Assembly: GCF_017980685.1 (NCBI RefSeq) | Contig: NZ_JACXXO010000023.1 | Location: forward strand, 1 to 64,000 | Origin: Pseudomonas iridis | GTDB taxonomy: Bacteria; Pseudomonadota; Gammaproteobacteria; Pseudomonadales; Pseudomonadaceae | Length of the DNA stretch: 64,000 bases | Direction: 5' to 3' | Part shown: positions 25,247-38,200 of the stretch, one piece after another | Position numbering within the stretch: position 1 is the first letter of the stretch | Layout: every line of letters begins with the position of its first letter | The notes under the pieces: model-generated | What the model saw: the letters and a program-made list of their open reading frames with translations, nothing else | What the model was told of the DNA's origin: nothing | Database searches by the model: none | Program-made: the position numbers and the translations under genes

Positions 25247-26068
25247 TCAGCGCCGCAAGTCGCGCTCAGCCAAAAACTTCAGCAACGCGTCATTCACAAA
25301 CTGCGGATTCTCCAGATTGGAGATATGCCCCGCCTCCGGCACCAACACCCACGGGCAACCGATCAGCTCGGCCATTTCCTGTGCTTCCGTCGGCGGCCGT
25401 GGCTTGTCCTGATCACCGCACAGCACCAGGGTGGTCGCGGCGTTCAGCTCGCCCAGACGTGGCAACAAATCATCGCGACCGAAGGTGATGCGGCCCATGG
25501 GCACGATGCTTTCGCGCAGACGTTCGGATGAATACCCCGCGAGTTTGGCGCGCAAGTCCTGATACAGCGCCGATTGTGGATCGATGCCCGGGCGGAAGAA
25601 AATCGGTACTACGATGTCGAGCAACGCGTCGGAAATTTCGCCGCTTTCCTCAATCTGCTTGAACAGCGAGAAGTAGTACTGACGGGTTGGCTCAGGTTCG
25701 ACGCCGACGTAAGTGTCCATCAGCACCAGACCGTTAAGCCGATGCGGTGCCGACAGTGCCAGGCGTACCCCCCACATGCCGCCAACCGACAGGCCGACCA
25801 AGGTGATCTGGTCGATATCTAGATGATCGAGCAACGCCTGCGCCTGACGCGCGATGTCATCCAGCGAAGTGGTGTTTTCCGGCAATCGCCCAGACTCGCC
25901 GTGGCCCCAGAGGTCCAGCGCAATCACCCGATAGTGCGGCGCCAGCGCGGCGATCTGCGGCGCCCACATGGCCTGATCCCACAGATAGCTGCCAGCCAGC
26001 AATACAGCCGGGCCTGTGCCTTGATCAATGTAGTGAAGTGCCTGTCCGTCAACCGTGAAAAAAGGCAT
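25247..26068 (-). CDS. Alpha/beta-hydrolase
   Basis: A 273-residue cytosolic alpha/beta-hydrolase-fold enzyme. The nucleophile is Ser94 in the elbow GLSVGG, the oxyanion region is near LLAGSYLWD, and the catalytic His is in PEAGHISNLENP near the C-terminus. LDLWGHGES is the typical strand-4 motif. Similar proteins act on esters or lactones; the substrate is not readable. It lies between two large type-B hairpins, so it is probably transcribed alone. Confidence 0.82.
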   Translation of the reverse strand: MPFFTVDGQALHYIDQGTGPAVLLAGSYLWDQAMWAPQIAALAPHYRVIALDLWGHGESGRLPENTTSLDDIARQAQALLDHLDIDQITLVGLSVGGMWGVRLALSAPHRLNGLVLMDTYVGVEPEPTRQYYFSLFKQIEESGEISDALLDIVVPIFFRPGIDPQSALYQDLRAKLAGYSSERLRESIVPMGRITFGRDDLLPRLGELNAATTLVLCGDQDKPRPPTEAQEMAELIGCPWVLVPEAGHISNLENPQFVNDALLKFLAERDLRR

Positions 26069-26140
26069 CGACTAACCCCTCGTTTGCAAAAAGAGAACCG
26101 GCAGACTGAGCTGGCACTGCTCGACAGTCAAATGTCTGAA

Positions 26141-26225
26141 AGCAAAAAGATCGCAGCCTGCGGCAGCTCCTACAGAGAAATATACGTTTCCCTGTAGGAG
26201 CTGCCGCAGGCTGCGATCTTTTGCT
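26141..26225. repeat. Long perfect hairpin, type B repeat, after pvdL
   Basis: AGCAAAAAGATCGCAGCCTG begins the left arm; CTGTAGGAGCTGCCGCAGGC begins the right arm. The stem is over 30 bp and nearly perfect. It begins two bases beyond the pvdL stop and gives a T-run on either strand, so it is probably the pvdL terminator. Confidence 0.85.
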
Positions 26226-26226
26226 G

Positions 26227-29200
26227 TTAAAGACCCTCCAGCTCCGCCATCAGATCATTCAACCGATCCACCTTCTCCTCTGTGATTTCACTGGCCGCCA
26301 GCCCGTCGATGTACTCGGCCAGTTCCTCTACCGTGCTGCATTCGAACATCGCCCGCAGCGGCACGTCGCGTTGCAGGGCTTTCTGTACGCGCGAGGCGAT
26401 CTGCGTGGCGAGCAACGAGTGACCGCCGAGTTCGAAGAAGTTGTCGCGCACGCCAACCTGCTCGACCTTCAGCACCTCGGCCCAGATATCAGCCAGGGTT
26501 TGCTCCAGCTCGTTGCGCGGCGCCAGGTAATCCTGGCTTTGCAACTGACCGATTTCCAGTGCCGGCAAGGCCTTGCGATCAAGCTTGCCGTTGGCGTTGA
26601 GCGGCAGTTGCGCGAGCCACAGCCAGTGCAGCGGCACCATGTATTCCGGCAGTTCACTGCGCAGGCGTTGCTTGATGCGCTCCAAGCGTTCGCTCGGGTT
26701 TAGCGCAGAATCCGCTGCCACGAGATAGCCGACCAGATGCTTGCCATTGATGCCTTCCTGCACACCGACCGCCGCATCGCGGACTTCCGGTTGTTCGTGC
26801 AGACGCGCTTCGATTTCACCCAATTCGATCCGGTAACCGCGAATCTTCACCTGATGGTCGACCCGGCCTACGTATTCCAGCACGCCATCGCTACGGCGTC
26901 GCGCCAGGTCACCGGTGCGATACAAGCGTTCGCCCGGCGCGCCGAACGGGTTCGGCACAAACACCGGCGCGGTGCGCAGCGGATCGCTGACATAGCCGCG
27001 ACCCACACCCGTGCCTGCCACGCACAATTCGCCCACTGCGCCCACCGGCACCAACTCCAGCGCGCCATCCAGCAGGTACAAAACGTTGTTGTCGGTCGGC
27101 GTACCGATCGGCAAATAACTGCCGCGAGTCGACGCCATATCGACGCGATAGAACGCCACGTCGTCCGAGCACTCCGCCGGGCCGTAAGCATTGACCAGAC
27201 CGATGTCCGGGTAACGCAGCAGCCACTGGTGTGCCAGCTCCGGCGGCATTGCTTCACCGGTCGGCAGCATCCAGCGCAGACCGTCGAGGCTCAGACGATC
27301 CGAGGCGAGCATGCCCTGAATCAGCGACGGCACACTCTCCAGCACGGTAATGCCCTGGGCCTGCACATGCACCAGCAAACCTTGTGGATCGTGAGCGATG
27401 GTATTCGGCACGATGTCGACCCGCGCGCCGAACAGCGGCGCGGCAAGGAATTGCCAGACCGAAATATCGAAGCTCTGCGAAGCGGTTTGCGCGATGACAT
27501 CAGCCTCCGTCAGATTCAGGTACGGCACCTTGCTCAACTGGTTGTTGAGCATGCCGCGCTGCTCGACCATCACGCCTTTCGGCTGGCCGGTGGAGCCCGA
27601 GGTGTAGATCACATAAGCAAGGTTGTCCGGACCACTGTGAATGCCAGGGTTCTGCGTCGATGTCGCCAGCGCTTGCACCTCTTCCCACACCAGCAGGCGT
27701 GGGCGGTGAGCACAGCTGAATTCATCGAGCAAAGTCTGCGCCTGTTCACGGCACGCCTCGCTGCACACCAGCACGGGCGTGCGGCTCAGCTCAATGATCC
27801 GTTGCAGGCGCTGACTCGGCAGACCCGGATCCAGCGGCAGGTAACCCGCTCCAGCCTTGAAGCTGCCGATGATCATGCCGAGCAGATCGAGGTTACGCTC
27901 GGCCAGCAACGCCACCGGTTGATCCAATTGCACCCCGGCTGCGACCAGGGCATGGCCGAGACGGTTGGCATTGTGGTTCAGCGCCTGATAGCTCAATTGA
28001 ACATTCAGGCAACTGGCGGCAATACGCTCCGGATGCGCCGCGACCTGCGCTTCGAACAGCGAAACGTAGCTCTGCTCCAACGGATAGTCGTGGGCGCTCT
28101 GGTTGCAACCGTGGAGCAGGAAGTCCCGCTCGTCACTGCCCAGCAACGGCAGATCGGCCATGTCGCCATGGAAACCGTCAACCAGTGCCAGCAGCAGACG
28201 CTTGAACTCGCCGAGCATACGCTCGACCGTCGACTCGTCGAAGTAACGCTGGTCATACGACAGGTGCAGACCGAGGTCATCACCCGGGTAGCACACCGCC
28301 GTCAGCGGGAAGTTGGTGTGGGTCCGGCCCGAATCCGAGGTCGCGTTGAGGCTCTGCGCGCGGTCCAGTACCGAGACTTCTACCGGCGCGTTTTCGAACA
28401 CAAACAGGCTATCGAACAGCGGCTGGCCTTTCGGCAGTTCGCTCTGCTCCTGAATGCTCACCAGCGGCAGGTATTCGTACTCGCGCAGTTGCATGTTGCT
28501 GTCGAGCAGACCGCTCAGCCACTGACGCACGCTGGTGCGCTGATCGTCCGCCGGCATCTGCACTCGCAGCGCGATACTGTTGATGAACAGGCCGACGGTG
28601 CGTTGCATTTCCGGCATGTCCACCGGACGCCCGGCAACGGTCACACCGAACAGCACGTCGCGATCACCGCTCATGCGCCGCAGCACCAACGCCCACGCCG
28701 CTTGAGCGAAGGTGTTGATCGTCAATTGATGAGCCTGAGCCAGTTCACGCAGTCGAACGCCATCCGTAACATCGAGACGGGTGTAGCGGTCACCGACGAC
28801 CATGCCGCCGCTTTCGCCGGCATGTTCACGCAGGAACGGGCGGTCGCTCGGGATCGGCGTGGTGCGTTCAAACCCTTGCAGGTTTTGCTGCCACCACTGG
28901 CGCGCCTCCGCCAGGCTCTGACGTTGCAGCCAGCCGATGTAATCGCGATAACGCGGCGGCACGCTCAGTTGAGCTTCGCGACCTTCGCCAAGCGCGGTGT
29001 AGATCTCGAAGAAATCGTTCATCAGCAGCGAACGGCACCAGGCATCGATGAGGATGTGATGGTTGCTCATCATGAACCAGTAGCGCGCCGCGCCGACCTT
29101 GATCAGACGCAAGTGGAATGGTGCCTGGCTGAGCAGATCGAATCCGGCCTCGCGCTCGCTTTTCAGCAGGGCTTGCAGCTTGGATTCCTGCTCGGCGTCG

Positions 29201-32200
29201 CTGATGGCGCTCCAATCCAGATACTCGATTGGCGTGCGACCCGGCGTGTGAATCACTTGCAGCATATCTTCGCCAACGTTCCAGCAGAACGAGGCACGCA
29301 ACGCTTCGTGACGACCGACCACGGCTTGCCACGCTTGGGCGAAACGCTCGGGGTCGAGTTCGCTGTTGATGCGATAGCGATCCTGCATGTAATACAGACC
29401 GGTGCCAGGTTCGAGCAGCGTGTGCAGCAACATGCCTTCCTGCATCGGCGTCAGCGGATAGACGTCCTCGATGTGCGCGGCCGGCACTGGCAACGCATCG
29501 AGTTGCGCCTGGGTCAGCTTCGCCAGCGGGAAGTCCGACGGCGTAAGACCACCGGCCTCGTCTTGCAGGCAATGCTCGATCAGGCTTTGCAATTCGCCCA
29601 GGTAGGCGTCGGCCAGATCATTGATGGTCTGCGCTTCATAACGCTCGGCGCTGAAGGTCCAGCGCAGCAGCAACTCCCCGCCGTAGACCTGACTGTCGAC
29701 GCTCAACTCGTTCGGCAACGGCGCCTGCGGATCGTGGGCCGCGCCGACTGGCTCGTCCAACGGACGGAACAGCGCTTCGCTGCCGAAACTCTGGTCGAAC
29801 TGGCCGAGATAGTTGAAGGTGATCGGCGCATTCGGCAGCGCGGCCATGCTGCGTTGGCTGAGGTCATCAGCCAGATAACGCAGCACGCCATAACCCAGGC
29901 CTTTGTGCGGCACGGCGCGCAACTGCTCCTTGATCGCCTTGATCGAAGCGCCCTGCCCTGCGGCCTGTTCGATGTTGTGCGGGGTCAGGCGTAATGGATA
30001 GGCGCTGGTGAACCAGCCGACGGTACGGGTCAGGTCGATCTCGTCGAACAGGGTTTCGCGGCCGTGGCCTTCGAGTTGAATCAGCGCCGACGGTTGGCCG
30101 CTCCAGCGGCACAGCACACGGGCCAACGCAGTCAGCAGCAGGTCGTTGACCTGCGTGCGATAAGCACTTGGCGCCTGTTGCAGCAATTGTTGGGTGCGCT
30201 GGGCATCGAGACGCACGCTGACGGTTTGCGCATGGCGATTCTGCTGGCCACCCTGCGGATTTTCACACGGCAGATCGGCGCTCGGGCCGGCCAGTTGGGT
30301 CTGCCACCAGTTCAGTTCTTCGCGCAGTGATTCGCTACCGGCGTAAGCCTGCAGCCGTGCCGTCCAGTCCTTGAAGGCACTGGTTTTCGCCGGCAGTTTC
30401 AGCGACTGCCCGGCGTCGAGCTGGCGATATGCGGTTTGCAGATCGTCGAGCAAAACGCGCCACGACACGCCGTCGACCACCAAGTGATGAATCGCAATGA
30501 ACAGGCGTTGCTGACCGTGCGGGCCATCGACCAACAGGGCACGCAGCAGCGGACCGTGTTCCAGATCAAGGCTGCGTTGAGCATCGGCGAACAGCGCCTC
30601 GCACGTGTCCATCGACGCGACGTGCACTGACGACAAAACAACGGCATCCGAGACCGGTTGATGTGCCGCTTGCCACTGACCGCCTACCTCGGTGAAGCGC
30701 AGACGCAGGGCGTCGTGCTGCTCGATCACCGCCAGTAGCGCTCGCTCAAGAAGCTGCGGCTCCAGCGCGGTAGTCGGTTCCAGCAACAACGCCTGGTTCC
30801 AGTGCTGACGCTCAGGAATATCGGTGTCGAAGAACCAGTGTTGAATCGGCGTCAGTCGCGACTCACCAGCCACCAGACCTTGCTCGGCCGTCACCAACTC
30901 GGTGCGGCTGGCCACAGCGGCGAGCGTCTGCACGGTCTGATGCTGGAACAGGTCACGCGGACTGAAATGAATGCCCTGCTGACGCGCGCGGCTGACCACC
31001 TGGATCGACAGAATCGAATCGCCACCCAGCTCGAAGAAGTTGTCGTTGAGGCCAACCTGTTCGACGTTGAGCACTTCGCACCAGATCTGCGCCAGGGTTT
31101 GTTCGAGCTCGTTGCTCGGCGCCACGTAGTCCTGACGATTCAGTTCGGGGTCCGGCGCCGGCAGTGCGCGGCGATCCAGTTTGCCGTTGGCGGTCAGCGG
31201 CATGTTCGCCAGCAAAATCAGGTGGGTCGGCACCATGTAGTCCGGCAGTTGCGCCTTGAGGTGGGCCTTCAGAGCTTCGCGCAGTTGAGCTTGTTCAGCC
31301 TCGCTGTGCTCGGCAATCTCGGTGACAAGGTAGCCAACCAGTTGCTTGCCACTCGGCGCATCCAGCGCCAGCACCACCGCTTCGCGGATCGCATCGTGAT
31401 CAAGAAGACGCGTTTCGATTTCACCAAGTTCGATACGGAAACCACGGATTTTCACCTGATGGTCGATCCGTCCCAGGTACTCGACCAGACCGTCGGCACG
31501 CTGGCGCACCAGGTCGCCAGTGCGATACATGCGTCCGCCATCAGCGGCAAACGGGTCAACGACAAACCGTTCGGCCGTGATACCCGGACGGTCGTGATAA
31601 GCCTGCGCCAGACCCGCGCCGCCGACAAACAATTCACCGGTCGCGCCTTGCGGCACCAGCGCCAGATCGGCATCGAGAATGTACGCCACGCGAGCGCCGA
31701 TCACGCTGCCGATCGGTACACTGCCGGCGCCCTCTTCGAGCACGTCCGGGGCCAGACTGGCCAGCGGCATGACCACGGTTTCGGTCGGGCCATAGGCGTT
31801 GAAAAACAGGTTCGGCTTGAACGCCGCGCGAATGCGTTGCAGGTGTTCGCCGGTCAGCGCTTCGCCACCGGTGATGATCATCCGCACCGGCAGAATGTCG
31901 TTTTGCGTGGCCAGGAACTGCGCCAACTGGCTGCCGTAGCTCGGGGTGAAACCCAGGACGTTGATGCGATGGGTGCGGATCAGCCCGCAGATTTCCTCGG
32001 CATCCCACTGACCTTGTGCGCGCAATACAACCTGCGCGCCGCTGAGCAGCGGCACCAGCAAGCGCTCGGTCGCAGCGTCGAAGTTGATCGAATAGAAGTG
32101 CAACTCGCAGTCGTCAGGGCGCATGCCGAAACGCTCGATGACGGCTTGGCAATGCATGGCGATTTCGCCGTGGGACACCACCACGCCTTTCGGTTTACCG

Positions 32201-35200
32201 GTCGAGCCCGAGGTGTAAATCAGGTAGGCCTGATGCTGCGGCAGGCTGATAAATGGCAGTTCGGTGGACGGATACTCGGCCAGTGCGGCGCTGTCCTCTT
32301 CCAGGCACCAACTCGCCACGCTCGACGGTAGCTCGCCGAGGGCGTTGAACATCGCGCGATCACTGAGCAGCAGCCCGATGCGGCTGTCTTCAATCATGTA
32401 ATGCAAACGGTCGAGCGGATATTCCGGGTCGAGCGGCACATAGGCGCCGCCGGCCTTGAGGATCGCCAGCAGGCCGATGACCATCTCCAGCGAACGCTCG
32501 AGCGCCAGACCAACGCGCACTTGCGGGCCAACACCGCGCTCACGCAGGGCCCAGGCCAGACGATTGGCGCGGGCGTCGAGTTCGGCGTAGCTCAAGGTCT
32601 GGCCGGCAAAGGTCAGGGCTGGCGCATTTTTGCGCAGCAGCGCTTGCTCGGCAAACAGGTGATGAATGCACTGATCGAGACGATGCTCGCCCGGCTCGAC
32701 GCCGAGGCGGTCGAGCAGTCGCTGTTGCTCCGGCGCGTCCAGCAGCGGCAATTCGCTGAGGCGTTGTTGTGGGTCGGCGATCAGCGCTTCCAGGAGGTTG
32801 CGCCAATGTCCGGCCATGCGCGCGATGGTCGGCTCGTCGAACAGATCGGTGCTGTACGTCAGGCAGCAGCCCAGGCGATGGTCGAGGTCGGTGACCTCCA
32901 GGTTGAGATCGAACTTGGTCGCCCGCGCATCGTTGGCCAGGTACTCGACGGTCATACCGGCGAGCATACGGCTCTGCTGGAATTCCCAGCGCTGCACGTT
33001 GCACATCACCTGGAACAGCGGGTTGTAAGCGGCGCTGCGCGGTGGCTGCAAGGCTTCAACCAGATGATCGAACGGCAGATCCTGATGGGACTGCCCATCG
33101 ATCACGGTGTGGCGCACCTGCTCAAACAATTCGTCGACCGACATCTGCCCGTCGAGCTGGCAACGCAGCACCTGAGTGTTGAGGAACGCGCCGATCAGCC
33201 CTTCGCTTTCCGGGCGGATACGGTTGGCCACCGGCGCGCCAATGCGCAGATCGGTCTGGCCGCTATAGCGGTAAAGCAGCGTGGCGAGTGCGGCGGTCAT
33301 GGTCATGAACAGGGTCAGACCGTTTTGCGCATTGAACGCCCGGACCCGCGCAGCGAGGTCATCACTGAGGTCGAAACGGAACAGTTCACCCTGATGGCTC
33401 TGCACCGGTGGACGCGGACGGTCGCCCGGCAGTTCCAGCAGCGGATGTTCGCGGCCCAGTTGCGCGGTCCAGTAGTCGAGTTGACGCTGCCGCTCGCCGG
33501 ACTCTAGCCAGTGGCGCTGCCAGACGCTGTAGTCGAGGTACTGCACCGGCAACGGCTCCAGCGGCGAATCGCGATCATCGACGAAGGCTTCGTACAACGC
33601 GCTGAGTTCACGGGCAAAAATATCCATTGCCCAGCCTTCGGTGACGATGTGGTGCAGGGTCAGGACGAAGTAATGCTCATGCTCGGCTGTCTTGACCAGA
33701 CAGGCGCGCAGCAGCGGACCGGTTTCCAGATCAAACGGCAGATGCGCTTCTGCGTCGGCCAGTTGCTGAACGTTCTGCTCACGCAGGTCAGCCGCGAGTG
33801 TCGAGAGATCTTTCCAGCCCATGCGCACGCCAGTCTCGGCATGCACCTGCTGACGGGCCACGCCGTCGACACTCGGAAACGTCGTGCGCAGGGTTTCGTG
33901 ACGCAGGATCAGCGCTTGCAACGCCGCCTCGAAATGTTCGACATGCAACACGCCACGCAGGCGCGCCATGCCGCCGACGTTGTACGCCGGGCTGTCCGGC
34001 TCCATCTGCCAGAGGAACCACATACGCTGCTGGGAGTAGGACAACGGCACTGGCTGGCTGCGGTCGACTTTTTCAATCGGCGGCTGTTGATTGGTGCGAC
34101 CGCTGACCTGGATCTGGCGAATCTGTTCGGCGAAATCACCGAGTTCGCTGTGCTCGAACAAGGCGCGCAACGGCAATTCGACGTCGCAGCTCTGGCGGGA
34201 GCGGGAGATGATTTGCGTAGCCAGCAGCGAATGACCGCCGAGGGCAAAGAAATCGTCGCGCAGGCCGATTTGCGCCAGGCCCAGCACTTCGCGCCAGATC
34301 GCGGCGATCTGTTGCTCCAGTTCAGTGACCGGTTCGACATGCTCACGCACTTGCCATTGCGGCTCGGGCAAGGCGCGGCGGTCGAGTTTGCCGCTCGGAC
34401 TCAGCGGCATTGCGTCGAGGCGCATCAGTTGCGCCGGGACCATGTACTCAGGGAGTTCGGTGGCCAGTGCGGTTTTCAGTCGGGCGATTTGCGCGTCCTC
34501 GTCTGCGCTGGCATCGGTCGCCGTGAAGTAGCCGATCAGTTGCGCGCCGGCAGCGGTTTCACGCACCAGCACCACGGCTTGGGCGACACCTTCCTGTGCG
34601 AGAAGACGTGCCTGGATTTCTTCCGGTTCGACACGAAAGCCACGCAGTTTGACCTGCTGATCGAGACGGCCGAGGTATTCGATCACGCCATCGTCAGTCC
34701 AGCGTGCACGGTCACCGGTGCGGTACAAGCGAGCACCCTGCTCGCCCAATGGATCGACCACAAAACGTTCGGCGGTCAGCGCCGGGCGACCGAGATAACC
34801 ACGCGCCAGACCGATACCGCTGATGCACAGCTCACCGGGAACGCCCGCAGGTACAGGATTGAGGTCGGCGTCGAGCACGCGACAAATCACGTTGCCCAGC
34901 GGTCGGCCAATGGGCGAGCGCTCGCCATCAGCGGCGGTGCAATGCCAGTGGGTGACATTGATCGCGGTTTCTGTCGGGCCATAACGGTTGTGCAATTGCA
35001 CTGCCGGCAGTTGCGCCAGCACGCGGTTGCGCAACTCGGCTGGCAACGCTTCGCCTCCGCAGAACACCCGGCGCAGGCTGGTGCATTCGGCGCTGAGCGG
35101 CTCGTCGATGAACAGCGAAAGCAGCGGCGGCACGAAGTGCAACGTGGTCACGCCATATTGCTGCACAAGCCGGGCGATGCGATGCGGATCACGGTGCTCA

Positions 35201-38200
35201 CCCGGTGCAGCAATCAGCAAACGCGCACCCGTGATCAACGGCCAGAAGCATTCCCACACCGACACGTCAAAACTGATCGGCGCTTTTTGCATCAGCACGT
35301 CGGTTTCGTTGAGGCGATAAGTGTTCTGCATCCATTGCAGACGTTCAGCCAGTGCCGCGTGGGTGTTGCCGACGCCTTTCGGTTGACCGGTGGAGCCGGA
35401 GGTATAAATCACGTAGGCGAGGTTGTCGCCGTGCAGGTGCAGACCCGGGGCCTGGCTTGGCCAGTTTTCCAGATGCAGGGCATCCATGGCGATGACGCTG
35501 ACGCCTTCGCGGGCCGGCAAGCGATCGAGCAATTCGGTCTGCGTCAGCAGCAAATCGACGCCGCTGTCACTGAGCATGTAGGCCAGACGCTCGGCCGGGT
35601 AATCCGGATCGAGCGGGACATAAGCGCCGCCCGCCTTGATGATCGCCAACAGGCCGATCAGCAGCTGCGGCGAACGCTCGGCCGCGATGGCCACGCAGAC
35701 ATCCGGGCCGACACCTTTGTCGCGCAGGTAGTGCGCCAGTCGATTGGATTGAGCATGTAGCTCGGCGAAATCGAGACTGCCGCCCTCCCACACCAGCGCG
35801 GTGCGTTGCGGGGTCAGGCGCAGTTGTTCGTTGAGCAACTCCGGCAGCCATTGCTCAGCCTTGGCGCACGGGGCGCTGCTCCAGTCTTTTTGCTGTTCGC
35901 TTTCGCCGGCAGTCAACAGTTGCAGATCACCGATGGCATGGTGCGGACACTCGCAGGCATCACGCAGAAGATTGCTGAAATGCTCAGCCAGACGCTCGAT
36001 GGTCGCGGCGTCGAACAACTCGTCGGCATAGTCGAAGGACAAGGTCAGGCGACCGTTGCGGTCTTCTTCACTGTGCAATTGCAGATCGAACTTGGCTTCG
36101 CGGCTGTGCCACGGCAACTCTTCGGCGAGCAGACCGGGCAGGCGTTTGAGTGCGCTGATGTCACGTTGCTGATGGTTGAACATGACCTGGAACAAACCTT
36201 GTTCGCGGGCCTGCGGGAAGGCTTCGAGCAGTTGTTCAAACGGCAGGTCCTGATGGGCTTGTGCGCCGAGTGCAGCCTCGCGGGTTTGTGCCAGCAACTC
36301 GGTGAACGACCGGCGTGATTCAACGTCGGCGCGCAGCACCTGAGTGTTGATGAAGAAGCCAATCAGGCCTTGGGTTTCCAGCCGCGGACGGTTGGCATTG
36401 GGCACACCAATACGAATATCGCGTTGACCGCTGTAACGGTGCAGCAAGCTCTGGAACGCCGCGAGCAAGAGCATGAACGGTGTGGCATCGTGCGCTTGGG
36501 AAGTCTGCCGGATGGCTTCGCTCAGGCTGACGCTCAGACGTACGCTGTGGCGCGCGGCACTGCGAATGCGCTGCGCCGAACGCGGATGATCGGTGGCCAG
36601 TTCCAGCGTCGGATGCTCATCGCCCAACTGCGCTTTCCAGTAGGCCAGTTGCCGCTCGCCCTCGCCGTGCGCCAGCCATTGGCGCTGCCAGCTGCCGTAG
36701 TCGGCGTACTGGGTTGGCAATGGCGCGAGCTCGGTGCGCTGGCCTTGGGAAGCGGCGGCATACAGGCGCGAGAATTCATCGATCAACACATTCAGCGACC
36801 AGCCGTCAGCGATGATGTGGTGCATCGTCACCAGCAACTGGTGATCTTCATCATCAAGGCGAATCAGCGTCACCCAGAGTAGCGGGCCTTTTTCCAGATC
36901 GAACCGGGTACGCGCTTCGTCCTCGCGGATTTGCTCAGCGCGTGCTTCACGTTCATTGAGCGGCAAGTCGCTGATGTCGATCAGTTGCAGGTTGAATTCT
37001 GCCGCAGCATCGACTTGTTGCAGCGCCACGCCGTCGCGTTCGAAGAAGCGCGTGCGCAGGGATTCGTGGCGTTCGATCAGTTGCTGGAAGCTTGCGCGCA
37101 GGGCGTCTTCATCGAGTTCGCCGCGCAGCCGCAGCGCCCCCGGAATGTTGTAAGCGCTGCTTTGCGGATCGAGTTGCCAGGTGATCCATAAGCGATTTTG
37201 CGCCAGCGATTGTGGCATTGGCTCCGTGCGCGACAGGGAAGTGATTTCGCCTTGAGCGCTGCCGCCATCCTGTTGGTGCCGGGCCACGGCAGCGGCGAAC
37301 GCGGACAACGTCGGCGCTTCGAAAAGCACACGCAGGCTCAGCGCCAGACCGAGCTCTTCGCGCACTCGGGCAATCACTTGCGTGGCAGCAATCGAGTTGC
37401 CGCCGAGCAGGAAAAAGTGATCGTCGGCATGGACCTGTTTGACGTTCAGTTGCGCAGCCCAGATCTTGCCGATCAGGGCTTCGAGCCCGGAAGCTCGCAG
37501 GGTCGATTCGGCACCTTGCGCCTCATCTGACGGGAACACCGCATAGCTGTCGAGGCTGCCATCGGCCAGACGACTGCGGCAGGCCGAACGCTGCAATTTG
37601 CCGCTGGAGGTTTTCGGCAATGCACCCGGATTGAGCAGAACCACCACGCTCGGTGCTTGCTGACAAGCCTCGGCCACCGCTTGGCGGATAGCTTTGATCA
37701 GCGCTTCTGGCGGCAGAATTTTCTGCACACTGCGGCTGATCTCCGCCGCGATCCCGATGCCCTCTTCGCCGTCCTGAGTCACCGCGAACGCCGCGACCCG
37801 GCCCTTGCGCACCACTTCCACTTCGCTCTCGATCGTCTTCTCGATGTCCTGCGGATAGAGGTTATGGCCACGCACGATCAACATGTCTTTCAGGCGACCG
37901 GTGATGAACAGTTCGCCGTCACGCATGAAACCCAGGTCACCGGTGCGCAGCCAGGTGCGGCCGGCGTGCTGGACGAAAGTCCTGGCGCTGGCCTCGGGGT
38001 TGCGCCAGTAACCGTGCGCGATGCTCGGGCCGGCCGCCCAGACTTCGCCGACGGCATTGTCGGCGAGCTCTTCAAGACGGGTTGGCTCGACGATCAGCAC
38101 CGCGTGCTCTGGCTGGCTGATGCCGCAACTCATGATCGCGCTGCCATCGCCCGGCTCTGCACGGTTTTGCGCCAACGCCTGATCGTCCACGCGCAGCGCA

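Noticed and set aside
26737..29994. Very long open frame (over 1000 codons) on the plus strand
   Set aside because: It lies wholly antisense to pvdL and reflects the high GC and codon bias of the synthetase; no recognisable domain, and its text is rich in Arg, Gln and His as expected for antisense frames.
33511..35760. Long plus-strand frame of about 750 codons
   Set aside because: Antisense of PvdL modules; no ribosome site or domain.
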